Shown here: positions 1 through 12,019 of the stretch, in pieces
Layout: each line of letters begins with the position of its first letter
Numbering within the stretch: position 1 is the stretch's first letter
NCBI RefSeq assembly: GCF_020509005.1
Contig: NC_063012.1
Location: 9,424,001 to 9,488,000, forward strand
Origin: Fulvia fulva
Taxonomy: Eukaryota; Ascomycota; Dothideomycetes; Mycosphaerellales; Mycosphaerellaceae
Direction: 5' to 3'
Length of the DNA stretch: 64,000 bases
Notes under the pieces: generated by a model
Seen by the model: the letters and a program-made list of their open reading frames with translations, nothing else
Told to the model about the DNA's origin: nothing
Database searches by the model: none
Made by a program: the position numbers and the translations under genes

Positions 1-2038
1 GCGCAATGTTGGCTTCACCACGCTCCTTGCCGAAGATGTCCTTGTGTAGCAAGTGTGCAATGGTATAGTATGACATGTAGATGGTCGAATCTGACAAACT
101 TTCAACAAGCTGGCTTTGGTCCCATGGCAGCTTCGTGCCCAGACCGTAGCTTCGTGCGCACGCCCACTGAGCTAGCCAGTCCATGACCTGTACAAAGGCG
201 TTCTTGGTCTCGGTCGAGAACGTGTTCAGACCGTCGCCGTGCTCATTCTGAACATGCTTCAAGACCTTGGGCTGCCACTCTGGATCACCAGATTTCTCCG
301 GCGTACCATAGTTCATGAACCACTGATCGAGATGCCCAGCAACACACTCATCACCGGATCTGCTGATGACTTGACCATCGGGTTCTGCGTATGCAAAAGC
401 TTCACCAGCGTCGAGCAGCTGTTGTCTCACCAGAGGCTTGGCTTCCTCGACGCTCTTGCCAGCAAAGTCACCGTAGATCATCTTGCCCTTGTAAAAGCCC
501 TCCTTGTAGGCAAGCTCTTTGGCTTCAGCAAGCTGCTTGGCGTCCTTCGGTGAGTTGATCTTCATCGTTTCAACCAAGTGCTTCGCCGTCAAGTTGCCGT
601 AGGATGGCGTCTCGATGATGGGTAGAATGTCCATGTCGACCCACTCCTTCTGGATCTTGTAGTACTCGGCCTTCTTCGCGAGATCCAAGCAGGTCGCATA
701 ATCGTCAGGCGAGTCGGATGGCACGCTAGTGACTACCCCAGTACCCTTTGTCGGCTTGACAGACTCCATTGGCAAGATGCGCACGCCATCCTTCTTCGTT
801 GACAAAGGTGCGTTGACGAGTGTCCCGACAACATCCGAGCCTTGCAGCTCAGCGACTTTGGGAAACACACCCCATTGCGGGAAAATGTTCTGGAAAGCCA
901 TGTTCCGCGCTGCCCGATCAGAGATGAAGTAGTACTCCTTGCCCTTCTCGATCTCGTAGATGCCATATGTGACAGCTGGCCCGACGAAACAGCAGTTCTG
1001 ACCATACATGGTCTCTGGTCGTAGAGTCGCTGGCACGAAATAGACATTACCACCTTCTGGTATCTTTCCCTCAACTTTGCTCTTGGCAGCCTCCGCCCAT
1101 TCCTTGACGCGGAGCTTCAATGCAGTGTACTCTTGCACGCCGACACCTTCGCCAGACTGTCTGTCGTGGTCCATACATGCCTGACCATCCTTGGGCGAGT
1201 AGACTGTGTATCGCTTGCCGAACTTGATCTTGCCGAGCTCTTTCAGACGGTTGACCTGCCATCGAACGAAGGCATCGTAGTATGGGTTGGCGTCGGTGGT
1301 AACCATGGATCGTCTCCAGTCGACACGGCAGCCCAGGTTGTTCAGATCGCGCTGCCAGAGTGGTGGAAAGTGTGTCAACCAGTATTGAGGATCGGCGAAC
1401 CTGTGGATCTCTTCGACGGGGATCCCGAGAGCCAACATGATCTGGAACTGGTACTTGAGTGCGACGTTGGTCTTTGCGTTTGCTTTTGACTTCTTGGTGC
1501 TGAACTTGGTGACGTCCTCCTTGGTCGTCTCCTGCGTGGGCGCCGGTGGGTTGCCATTGGGCTTGTTGTTCTCGTCCTGGACCTCGTCGGCAGGACACTT
1601 CTCGAAGTTCTTGCCAAACATGTCAATCTCGCGCACCAGCTTGTCTGCACAGGCCTTGATGGGCATTCCCGTGCAGTGGAAGCCCTGGGGATACAGCGCT
1701 CGCTTGCCTTGCATGCGCGCCCATCCGACGGCGAACTCCAGCTTACTGGCGGTGAAGGAGTGGCCGGCGTGCGGTGTGCCGTTGACGTAGGGGTAGGCCA
1801 TGGTGACCATGTACTTGGGGTGCTTCTTGCGCAGCTCCGCGGGAGCGATGGAGTGGTATGGCACTTCCTCCAGCGACGGGGCATCCTGCTCGAAGACCTT
1901 GCTCAGCTGCCATTGCTGCTGGTACTTCTTCTCGCTGGCAATCAGCGTGTCCCGCTTCTCCGTGTTCTCGATCTTGAGCGTGCCCTTTGGCTGCTGGGCG
2001 GGGGCCAGGGCGTCTTTCGTGGCCTGAACGGCTGCCAT
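1..2038 (-). CDS. CDC60: Cytosolic leucyl-tRNA synthetase, N-terminal 679 residues (3' end outside window)
   Basis: Class I aminoacyl-tRNA synthetase that charges tRNA-Leu in the cytosol. The minus frame is open without interruption from the ATG at 2038-2036 to the left edge. The class I signature of the HIGH type reads HAGHSF at residues 90-95, preceded by PYVNGTP, as in the eukaryotic/archaeal LeuRS branch. The inserted CP1 editing domain is visible, with its threonine-rich segment TLRPETMYGQ near residue 338. Downstream, the frame still reads like LeuRS at the edge (DIFGKERGE). The KMSKS loop and the anticodon-binding domain would lie outside. There is no mitochondrial presequence, so the cytosolic form is favoured. 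No intron is seen in this part. Symbol by homology to the yeast gene. Confidence 0.95.
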   Translation of the reverse strand, partial: MAAVQATKDALAPAQQPKGTLKIENTEKRDTLIASEKKYQQQWQLSKVFEQDAPSLEEVPYHSIAPAELRKKHPKYMVTMAYPYVNGTPHAGHSFTASKLEFAVGWARMQGKRALYPQGFHCTGMPIKACADKLVREIDMFGKNFEKCPADEVQDENNKPNGNPPAPTQETTKEDVTKFSTKKSKANAKTNVALKYQFQIMLALGIPVEEIHRFADPQYWLTHFPPLWQRDLNNLGCRVDWRRSMVTTDANPYYDAFVRWQVNRLKELGKIKFGKRYTVYSPKDGQACMDHDRQSGEGVGVQEYTALKLRVKEWAEAAKSKVEGKIPEGGNVYFVPATLRPETMYGQNCCFVGPAVTYGIYEIEKGKEYYFISDRAARNMAFQNIFPQWGVFPKVAELQGSDVVGTLVNAPLSTKKDGVRILPMESVKPTKGTGVVTSVPSDSPDDYATCLDLAKKAEYYKIQKEWVDMDILPIIETPSYGNLTAKHLVETMKINSPKDAKQLAEAKELAYKEGFYKGKMIYGDFAGKSVEEAKPLVRQQLLDAGEAFAYAEPDGQVISRSGDECVAGHLDQWFMNYGTPEKSGDPEWQPKVLKHVQNEHGDGLNTFSTETKNAFVQVMDWLAQWACARSYGLGTKLPWDQSQLVESLSDSTIYMSYYTIAHLLHKDIFGKERGEANIA

Positions 2039-2359
2039 GGTCGCGGGTGGCGGAGCGAAAGAGCGCAGGCCACGCAGCCGTGGCGTGGAGAGGTAGCGAA
2101 GGAGCGACGTGGTGAGTCAGGCGGTATGAGAGGGAGAGATACCCTGTGTGTGACGTGCGGCAGTGTTTGTGACTGTGCTCTACTGAGAGCTCCAAAGTTT
2201 TGGTTGCAGCGGAACGTGTCCCGCGAATGGAGTGTGGAGGTGTTGCACCTTGCCCAGGTACATCCATCTGTACTAGCACGACTAGGTACCTACAGCAGCC
2301 TCCTCTCACAACGTCAAGCACAAGGTACATCTCCCAAAGTACATCTACCCTCCTTCGAC
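2039..2359. promoter_or_regulatory. Divergent intergenic region between LeuRS and small membrane protein gene
   Basis: 321 bp separate the two start codons, which point away from each other, so the stretch must hold both upstream regions. I see no unambiguous TATA box or upstream ORF. Open frames crossing it lack coding support. Confidence 0.4.
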
Positions 2360-2980
2360 ATGGCCAGCCTCTTCGCCGGCCTGTTCCGCAAGGCGCCCCA
2401 AGTGCCAGAGTTCGCGCCCAAGTTCCCCTTCTCCCTCGCGACGAATCCATACCGCTGCAAGCGAACATGGCCACCGGACTTCACGCAGCTCTCCCCGAAG
2501 CATCAGTTCCGCCTCGAGCGACGATATAGGAGGAGGTCGAAGCTGAAGTGGGCGCGACCGAACTGGACCAAGGGCGTCAAGCTGGCACAGTGGGGCAGCA
2601 TCGTCTTCGTTCTCGCCTACGGAGTGCTGTTCATGCAGATCGACGACCGGAAGACACCATTCGACAAGGTCAGTAGGGCACGCGAACAGACCGGAACGAT
2701 GAACTCCACGCGAGAGCAGACGTCAGACGACAACAGTCCCGTTGCAACGAAGCAGCCGTCATGAACATCGACACGGCGCACCACGATACGAACACATCCA
2801 TACCATGCCGTAGTATGCCAACATAGGAGAGGAACGGGCCGAGACTACAGTCGCAGCCTTTCACCGGCTTGTACAGCTATGCTCAGCGCCGCAGTGAACA
2901 AGGACGAGCAATACCCATGCGATCGCGAGGTGCTATTCCGTCTCCATTGGACGTGCCCGTCACAGCTACTGAAACGCTGA
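2360..2980 (+). CDS. Small fungal single-pass membrane protein (3' exon uncertain)
   Basis: The ATG at 2360 opens a basic N-terminal region (LERRYRRRSKLKWARPNW, residues about 52-69) followed by one hydrophobic helix at about residues 77-92 (AQWGSIVFVLAYGVLFM). This layout is familiar from conserved uncharacterised fungal proteins of 100-140 residues. A basic matrix-like face plus one helix suggests an organelle membrane, which is inference. The conserved part ends near 2668. Two intron solutions are possible: donor at 2669 joined to 2877 gives a very short tail (six residues). Donor at 2673 joined to 2877 reads on to a TGA at 2978-2980, for 138 residues. Unspliced, the frame stops at 2764. 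Function unknown. Confidence 0.6.
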
Positions 2981-3313
2981 AGGCCCCGATGCTCCAGTGG
3001 GGCCTTGGAACTGGACGGTTGCATCGTTACTTTGGGAGTCCTCGGTCAAATTGGAGCCGTGAACGAGAGCGCAGTAGAACGGGCATGTTGTTACGGAGAA
3101 CGAACAGGCATCGAACCCAACATCTGGCCAATACGAAGAGACCGATTTCACGCTTCCCGGATTCAAGGATACCGTATGGATCCCTCCCATTGCCGACGTT
3201 CGCACAGACCAACATCGGCACCGCGCCGGCGCTACGGATCTCTTCACAAAGACTTCTTTCACAGCTACTTATTCCACTACCATTCGTCTCCCTCCATCAA
3301 CAGCGACCCTTGC

Positions 3314-3598
3314 CGGGGTAGCTCAATCGGTAGAGCGTGTGGCTCTTAGCTTCTCAAGCGAGAAAACCTCAAGGTCGAGGGTTCGAGCGTATGTTCACTC
3401 AACCAGCTTGTGGTGTGTCTGTCAGTGACTAACGTTCATCCAGCCCTCCTTCGGCTATTCCTATACAAAGTCTTCAGACCTTTCATTTTTTGCACTCTTT
3501 TTGCGTGTTGATAGCTTCTCAAGACTGGGATGCGTCCTGCCTGTATCCATTACATCAACGGGCATCGACCTGGGGGTAGATCATCGTCAATATAGGCT
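3314..3598 (+). mobile_element. tRNA-Lys-derived SINE-like repeat, copy A
   Basis: The head resembles a tRNA-Lys(CTT): box A TAGCTCAATCGG at about 3313-3324, anticodon-loop-like GGCTCTTAG near 3340, box B GGTTCGAGC near 3380. The 3' half cannot pair back: the T-stem and acceptor stem fail to close, so it is not a working tRNA. About 150 bp later comes a tRNA-unrelated block beginning TTTTGCGTGTTGAT at about 3500, which ends near 3598. Head and body recur in the same order and spacing at 4425-4684, which marks a dispersed pol III-type element rather than a chance tRNA fragment. Boundaries are approximate and no target duplication was identified. Confidence 0.6.
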
Positions 3599-3795
3599 AA
3601 GCGACAAATCGAATGGCCGTGCAAGTACAACAGCGCTCATGTAAAGAGTAACGGGGACGTGAAGAGGCTAAGCAGCGCGCCGAGCAAGAGCGAAGGCGAG
3701 GTTCGTACTGCTTCTCATTAGAGCTATACCAGCTTCCTCTTTCCGCTGACCGGAATAAACAATCACTGTCCTCCAGCAACACGGGAGTCCCACAC

Positions 3796-4159
3796 TCAGT
3801 CCAGGCCAGCTGCGCCTTCATGCTTCGAGCCTTCATTAGTGCACTATTTCCAGGATCAATCACACCAATCTGTTCTACATCATCTAATATCTATGCTTAC
3901 CTTGTCTCCCGAGCAGCATGGACACACATCCTGACAGTGTAAGCGGTCTGCTACAAAGCAGGCATATCATAAATATTGAGCTTACACAAGCTGGTGACGG
4001 AATGCAGAATGAAAGTCCGCATGCAATGCAAGCTGCGATGTCCGTCCGCTTCTCAAGACGCATCTCCTGGTACCCGCTCAAGCCCACCAGCTTTGGAGTC
4101 ATGAGAGCAGTCGCAGCTGCTGACGCTATGAGCGTGATTGTAACGAAGAAGGTCTTCAT
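3796..4159 (-). CDS. Candidate small secreted cysteine-rich protein with Kex2-type site
   Basis: The minus frame from the ATG at 4159-4157 starts with a textbook signal peptide (MKTFFVTITLIASAAATA). A short pro-region follows, ending in EKR (lysine-arginine at residues 37-38, a Kex2-type dibasic site), then a cysteine-dense segment. Exon 1 is 3986-4159. A 55-bp GTAAGC...CAG intron (3931-3985) has a branch-like GCTTAC, and exon 2 begins at 3930. Reading on, translation stops at 3880 with seven cysteines. A possible second intron (3844-3900, GTAAGC...TAG) leads to a stop at 3796 and adds an eighth cysteine. It sits between the two SINE-like copies. No family recognised; a secreted peptide or effector-like protein is inference from architecture. 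Confidence 0.45.
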
Positions 4160-4424
4160 GATTGTAATCCGTGTAAGGTCTTACTGTAGCGATATTTGGC
4201 TCGATGGCCGGTTTATGGTCGAAGGCTAGTCCTTATCTATAATCTTCTAATCCTTTATGGTTTGCCAGGTTCTCCTCACTGTCGACAGCCTATCCTTCCA
4301 AATTATGTTGATCCGCTACCCTATTGGACACGACCTCGTCGGCGCCTTCGATCCAGCCTCTTGCCCCTACCTCGGCAGAACCTCACGAAACCCCTTGATG
4401 CTAGGAGATACTAGTTCTAGACCT

Positions 4425-4684
4425 ACCGGGTAGGGCTCTTAGCTTCGCAAAGCGACATCACCTTAAGGGTTAGTGCTTTCTTACTACAATCGTCAGCCTT
4501 GCGAGCTTCTTACTAACAATGCAAACAGTCGTGGTATGTTCATACCAAACCTTACAGCATACTATCAACAACATCTTCTTTTGCGTGTTGATAACCTCTC
4601 AAGACTGGGACATGTCCTGCCTGTATCCGTTATACCAACGGGCATCGGTCTGGGGGGTAGTATATCATCGTCACTCTAGGCTCG
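4425..4684 (+). mobile_element. tRNA-derived SINE-like repeat, copy B (degenerate)
   Basis: Same order as copy A. GGGTAG is joined directly to GGCTCTTAGCTTC, so about 20 bp containing box A are missing. A weakened box B follows (GGGTTAGTGC, near 4467). The body block TTTTGCGTGTTGATA begins near 4581 and runs, with scattered substitutions, to CATCGTCACTCTAGGCT near 4682. Lack of box A implies it cannot be transcribed by its own pol III promoter. Confidence 0.55.
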
Positions 4685-4699
4685 CTACGACCTCAGATC

Positions 4700-5533
4700 A
4701 CCTACCTCTTCTTACTACATCCACTTCCCTCAGATCCGTCATGTTATCGTCTATCCGAGCCTACAAGCGAGCATGCGACAACGTGTGTCAGGCAATTTAT
4801 TGCTCGGCCGTCAATGCCCCATCGACACGAGCAATAGCAAGTAGTGGTACATCCTAAGTGTCTTGATCTCCAGGATCGTGATCCTACCCTGATCTTCAGG
4901 ACCTACTCGCCTCCCACAAAACGTAGTTGAAGAACGATGCATCACTAGCAAGTTGCAGAGGGAGCTATGCTATCCAACGAGTCTCTCGTTGTATCACCAT
5001 AGATGCCTCTACAGATCCTACCGATATGCCTCTCTCTCAAGTATATCAAGCCAGACATGACCAAGTGCTGTTGACAGAATTGATTGCCGCCCAGGTCACT
5101 CACACAGCTAGCTAGCCTGCCGAAGTCTGCCGTAGAGTACTATTCATCCTGACCTACATCTAGCATCGCGCGAGCGCGAGCGCCTCCCACAGGTTGCCAT
5201 GTCCACGCATTGCTTCGGCACGCCGGCATGTTGAAGCAACGAAGTCTGTAGCGAAGACAGCGACGCGCTCGGCGGCAAAGAACTTTTTCATCAGCCCTGG
5301 GACATCCATAGAGCATTTCTCGACTTGGCATTGTAATGGGAGTCATGTCAATCACACACATGGCTTAACGACAAAGGAAAACCAAGTTAATCGCGTATCT
5401 ACATGCTTCTGCTGCTGCTTTGCTCTCTTCCTTTGGCACTCAAGCGGCAATGGATCTCTTCTGTCTGAGAGAGAGCTCAAGCTTGCCTTTCTTTTGTACT
5501 ATACACGACCCCTTCTAAACAAGTCTAGCAAGT
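4700..5533. other. Intergenic, no gene recognised
   Basis: Short open frames only, none with recognisable protein features or plausible splice structure. The last part presumably holds the ATP1 3' UTR. Confidence 0.4.
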
Positions 5534-7782
<2,249 letters not shown>

Positions 7783-8298
7783 GGTGGAGGTACTCTGGAA
7801 GCTGTGTGTGATTACGGCCGCTCCCACAGCGTGTTGTAGATGGATGGAAGAGTGGGGAGTGGGTGGTGGATGGGAGATGTCGTGGTGTGAAGACCTTGAG
7901 CTTGCCAGTTTCCGTCCCACAGCGTCCGTGCTGCCAGTTAGCCGATCTGCTCCGACGCAGACAAAATGCCTGGCCACTGCAGCGTCACGGCAACCTCGAT
8001 TCCACACGCGATTGTATAGATATACGGACACGGTTAGGACGGACTACAGATATCTGTTGCAGCCAGCATCTACATCGACTGCCAGATCGCGGCGCAGGCC
8101 TCGAAGCAAGCAATATTTGGCCCGGCGGTCGTGACTGGCCGCGTCTTTTGGCTCCTCACATCTCGCATCCACCTCGTCAGCTTGATCACCCTCTCCTCAC
8201 TCTTCCTCGCTCACACACTTCACACCAGTCGATGCCGACCGATCCATCTCCTTCGCGAACAGATCGTTCTGACAGACTCCATAGCAACATCTTCAATC
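7783..8298. promoter_or_regulatory. Divergent upstream region of ATP1 and the Mpo1-like gene
   Basis: 516 bp lie between the two divergent start codons. Pyrimidine-rich tracts precede the + strand start (CACCCTCTCCTCACTCTTCC at about 8186-8205), typical of fungal upstream regions. No specific factor site is claimed. Confidence 0.4.
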
Positions 8299-9061
8299 AT
8301 GGCCTTGAACCTTGAAAAACAGCTCCTCTTCGTATGCGCCACTGTCCTTGACATGTATCACAGTCGATGCTGATATTCTAAAGTATGGTTCTTACCACCA
8401 TGATCCGGTACCAACTGATGATCCGACCGCATTTTAACCTTTGCTCACATGCCCAGGTCAACATTGGTATCCACATAACCTTTGTGCCGATACTGCTCTT
8501 GACGGGGTTCCTTTTCGTGTGTAACGAAGTTCCAATGATACACATTAGCACTGACCTTACGGCTAGGGAACGAATACTCCCGCTGTATCAGCCCCGGAAT
8601 GGCTGTCCATCCCATACTTGCCGTATAACCTCGGAACCATCGCCTGCTTTCTGTACTCATCCTTGTACGTCCTCATGGAACCAGTCGCAGGCGCAATGCT
8701 GGCACCTCTTCTCCTGGGCGGAACAGCATACGCCAACCACCTGACTTCAACACACGGCATGAAGGCCAACTACATTGCCATCGGCGTTCACATCTTTTCC
8801 TGGGTCGTGCAGTTCATTGGACACGGAGTCTACGAGGGCCGAGCTCCTGCACTGTTGGACAATCTGGTACAGGCGATCTTTCTCGCCCCGTTCTTCGTCT
8901 GGCTGGAAATACTGTTCGCATTCCGCTATAGGCCAGAACTAAAGGCACGCCTGGATACTGCTATCAAGGCAGAAGTTGCCAAGTTCAAGGCTCAGAAGCA
9001 GGGCCAGCAAGCGAATGGTGATCTCAAAGCGAAGGACGTCACCAATGGCCATGCGAAGTAA
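8299..9061 (+). CDS. DUF962/Mpo1-like endoplasmic reticulum protein
   Basis: Four exons (8299-8331, 8384-8407, 8457-8516, 8567-9061) joined at GT-AG introns of 50-52 bp give 203 residues. The N-terminus MALNLEKQLLF, followed by YGSYHHDPVN and GIH (residues 12-25), is the hallmark of the DUF962 family. Several hydrophobic helices follow, with the conserved EPVAG, GGTAYANHL, GHG and EGRAPALLDNLVQ segments, then a lysine-rich cytosolic tail. The yeast homologue Mpo1 is an Fe(II)-dependent dioxygenase that acts on 2-hydroxy fatty acids in the alpha-oxidation step of phytosphingosine breakdown in the ER. The conserved histidines are the likely iron ligands. Activity here is inferred from family. 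Confidence 0.88.
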
Positions 9062-9455
9062 GGGCTCTGGACCTCACGACAGATGGATCTTCAGTCGCAC
9101 ATGTTTGGATCACGGCCGCAACAACGATACTACAAGGAAGATTTTAGTTTGCCCAAGACACGACTCGACAGGCTCAGAAGATGGCGTGGTTGCAGCATCA
9201 GGGAGGCGGGTCTTCACAGCCAAAGTTATGATTGCGGGATAGGCGATTCTTGTGGGTGAATGGCATGTGGCATTGTATAGCAAGAGGTGTAAAGGTATCT
9301 CACATGTCCTTGCAACCACCTTTGTTCTCTGTTGGCGTTGCGATTCCGTCTGCTTGGTAATATACAATGGTTGCCCGTAATTGCGAGACATCCCTCTCCT
9401 CCCCGAACGCCTACGCTAAAGATATCATTTCATTGATCTGGTGGATCGAGCCGGC
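9062..9455. other. Convergent intergenic region
   Basis: Lies between the 3' ends of the Mpo1-like and TAF3-like genes. It presumably holds both 3' UTRs. Nothing else seen. Confidence 0.4.
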
Positions 9456-10253
9456 CTATGCCGCAGAAGTAACTTCTTGAGTGGCCTTTCCTTCCTCCGT
9501 GGACCTAGTCGCACTATCATCCTCGATCTCCGTGGCTCGAGAAGCATCTCTCGCGGTCACTGTTGGAGGTTGCATGTTCGCAGGTCGTTCCTCCACCTTG
9601 TTCCTGGGTCGCCAGTCTCGTATGTGCTGGACCGATCCACCCTCTACCACCAGGTCCTTGCTGTCTGCTGATCTTCCTAGTACTGTGCCTTGTAGCCTGG
9701 GGTCATCCCCCGTCTTGCTGTGCTTCTTCTTCAGTATCGTAAGGAAGTCCTCTGATCGCACAACGCCACCTCCCACGCCGACAGCTGGCAGCATCGCAGA
9801 AGTCACTTCTGGCGCGGCCACCCGCTTGATCTCTCTGAACTGTGTCGAGTCGTAGAATCTGGTGAAGTCTCGTATGTCTCTGGTGTCTTCATCCTCCCTC
9901 TTGCGCTTTTCCGCCACGACGCGCGTTCGACCTCCGTTCTCTGGCGCGGCTAATTCCGTGAGAGGTATTCGCAGTCTCTCCTTCCATGCTTGCTCTGCAG
10001 GATCGTCCAGGGGGATCAGCACGCCGCAGTCGGATAGCGCCATGCGCACATCTGTGATGGTCGGCACTGGATCGTTGTGGCTGGATAGTGCATGTTGCGC
10101 AGTCGCGGTCGCCAGAGCCATCAAATGGCGCTCCGCCAGGTTCACGAGTGTGTCCAGAACCGAAGGTTTGGTGCTGTGGAAGCCTGCGGCGCGTAGAGTG
10201 TGGATGATGGTGGGTCGCAGCAGAGCTCGGTGGATATCGTGTGCTTGCGACAT
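9456..10253 (-). CDS. TAF3-like TFIID subunit with bromodomain-associated histone fold
   Basis: Single exon, 265 residues. Residues about 5-80 form a histone fold of the bromodomain-associated type (LLRPTIIHTLRAAGF, VLDTLVNLAERHLMALA, TITDVRMALSDCGVL), the module that pairs with TAF10 in TFIID. A middle segment with IRDFTRFYDS and DFLTILKKKHSK matches the pattern of short fungal TAF3 proteins. The C-terminus is polar and disordered. The metazoan PHD finger is absent, as in fungi. TAF8 or another Bromo_TP protein is the alternative. Confidence 0.75.
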   Translation of the reverse strand: MSQAHDIHRALLRPTIIHTLRAAGFHSTKPSVLDTLVNLAERHLMALATATAQHALSSHNDPVPTITDVRMALSDCGVLIPLDDPAEQAWKERLRIPLTELAAPENGGRTRVVAEKRKREDEDTRDIRDFTRFYDSTQFREIKRVAAPEVTSAMLPAVGVGGGVVRSEDFLTILKKKHSKTGDDPRLQGTVLGRSADSKDLVVEGGSVQHIRDWRPRNKVEERPANMQPPTVTARDASRATEIEDDSATRSTEEGKATQEVTSAA

Positions 10254-10859
10254 GATCGCGAAGTATGAGAGATATGTATTATCGCAGTATCATGTTGGTG
10301 GCAGAGTCGCGACGCCGATAGTGTGCTCGCGGTGGTGTGTCGTTGTGTATCGCATGTGAGCCTGATCGAAGCAAGCAAGTGAACTTCGTCTTGGTGCTTA
10401 CTAACACCTTGCAATGACTTCCTCAATTCTTCCACTTCGGACCCCATTCATCACAACAATGGTTGCGCGCTGAGCGATTGTCGTTGACGCGCGGATATTC
10501 GACATGGCCTCGAACCAAATCCGCCAGAGCTTACATGTATGGCAAAAGCTGAATGCGTGAAGAGCGCACCTGCCGGCCTCCCTTCAAGGATCCCTTCCTC
10601 CTTCGAGGCCTTGCTGGAAAATGCTCCGAACGGATTTTCTACAGTGGCCCGACAACGCTGCGAATACAATGCAATGTGTACGCGCTGGCAGCGTAAGCGC
10701 GAAACGTTGCCTCATTTTGCGACTATGCGCGAGAGATGAGCTGCCACTAAGCGCCTAGAATCCAGCGAATGTCGCGGCACAGCATGGTGCTCATCATGCT
10801 TAAGGTGCGCGGGGGCGTTGTAGCACATGTGTCCCTCCCACCGATTTACGGAATCTACG
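10254..10859. other. Intergenic, divergent upstream regions
   Basis: Between the TAF3-like start and the + strand membrane protein. Short frames only, no RNA gene seen. Confidence 0.35.
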
Positions 10860-12019
10860 ATGACGAGAAAGATCAATCACCTACACTGGCAAACACCTAC
10901 ACTGCTGCTCTGCTCTTTTCTGGTGGGTGTTACGCTCGCCATTGGTCATCATTGCTTCTACCAGTCTCTCCACGGCAAAGAGGTATCTGCTGGATCGATA
11001 AGCATCATCGGAGTACAAGCGACACAGCGGCAACTGGTCTCGGTGGCTGGCGTAAGCATTGCCTTTGTGTTCAAGGCAAGCCTCGTCTTGTGTGCTTCTG
11101 TTGCATACATTCAGCTATTCTTCCGAGCCAATCGCACTCGGGCTTTTACGATCGAGACCTTGGATCACTGGTATGCCGCCCTGGAGGATGTACGATCCTT
11201 GTTCTGCATTTCGACATACTACAGGTATCCACTGTTGACATTGGTAGCCTTGACAGCATGGTATGTTCCAATACTGGCGTAGCACTTGCAGGCTTCACTG
11301 ACTGGTCTATCAGGCTGCTTCCGATAGCAGCTGTATTCGCCCCAGCAGCTATCTCGGTGACGTTCGATCAGATTCATCCATCTATGACAAGGCCACTGCC
11401 TGTGCCTCGCCCAGCGTTTGACAGTCTGGCTTTCGGCAGCTACGTTACGAATGAATGGACCAAGCTCTCGAATGCGACAAGTATCGTTCTCAAAGGACCA
11501 AGTGCCGAGGTCTCTCGAATCGCGAGTGCGGTGGCTGCAGGAGGCAATGTTCTGCCTATCGCACCTCCTGCGAGTAATACGTCTTGGCAGGTGACTTTCG
11601 AGGCACCAAGACTGCGGCGTGAGGATATGGATCTCAATCTACGTGCAGCAATACGACAGAACGTGTTGCAAGCTCTTCAAGAGTCCACGGCCAACACTAA
11701 ATTATATCCTGCGTACGACGGCAGCATTGGACCAGTCTTGTCTCAGTACATGCCAGCGTATCTGTCTTGGACGAACGCATCTCAACATGATACCGAGGTA
11801 CCTTCCGTCAAAACCAGTAACAAATGGGAACTCATAGCCCAGCGCTATCTATACGATGCTGAGCTCAGCACCAACCTGTACGTCGGCATCTTCCCTCGCG
11901 CATTGAACAGTTCCTCACTCGGTCCGGACATCTTTCACGGCAAACTTCTCGACCATAACGAGGCTCGTGCTGAACGCCGTAATCAACGACGAACAGGCGC
12001 GCGAAACAATACCGGGTAA
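10860..12019 (+). CDS. Fungal multi-helix membrane protein, possibly truncated
   Basis: Exon 1 (10860-11260) and exon 2 (11314-12019) are joined by a 53-bp GTATGT...CAG intron, giving 368 residues. The first part holds hydrophobic helices (TLLLCSFLVGVTLAIGHH; VSIAFVFKASLVLCASVAY; then one spanning the splice, LTLVALTAW to LLPIAAVFAPAAI). A long predicted extracellular region with N-glycosylation sequons (NAT, NTS, NAS, NSS) follows. This layout is seen in a common uncharacterised family of filamentous ascomycetes. Those proteins usually continue to a further C-terminal helix, which is missing here. After about 11960 a different frame stays open past the stop. This suggests an unseen intron or a frame break. 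Alternative start at 10827. Confidence 0.6.

Noticed and set aside
1676..2764. 362-codon + frame spanning the LeuRS start and the small membrane protein
   Set aside because: Its first two thirds are antisense to LeuRS or intergenic; only the part from the ATG at 2360 is protein-like.
3314..3410. Functional tRNA-Lys gene
   Set aside because: Box A, box B and a CTT-like loop are present, but the T-stem and acceptor stem do not pair and the unit recurs with a non-tRNA body, so a SINE-like element fits better.
7783..8031. N-terminal extension of ATP synthase alpha to 8031
   Set aside because: The extension lacks presequence-like character; the ATG at 7782 begins the usual MFRNA-type presequence and gives the normal length.
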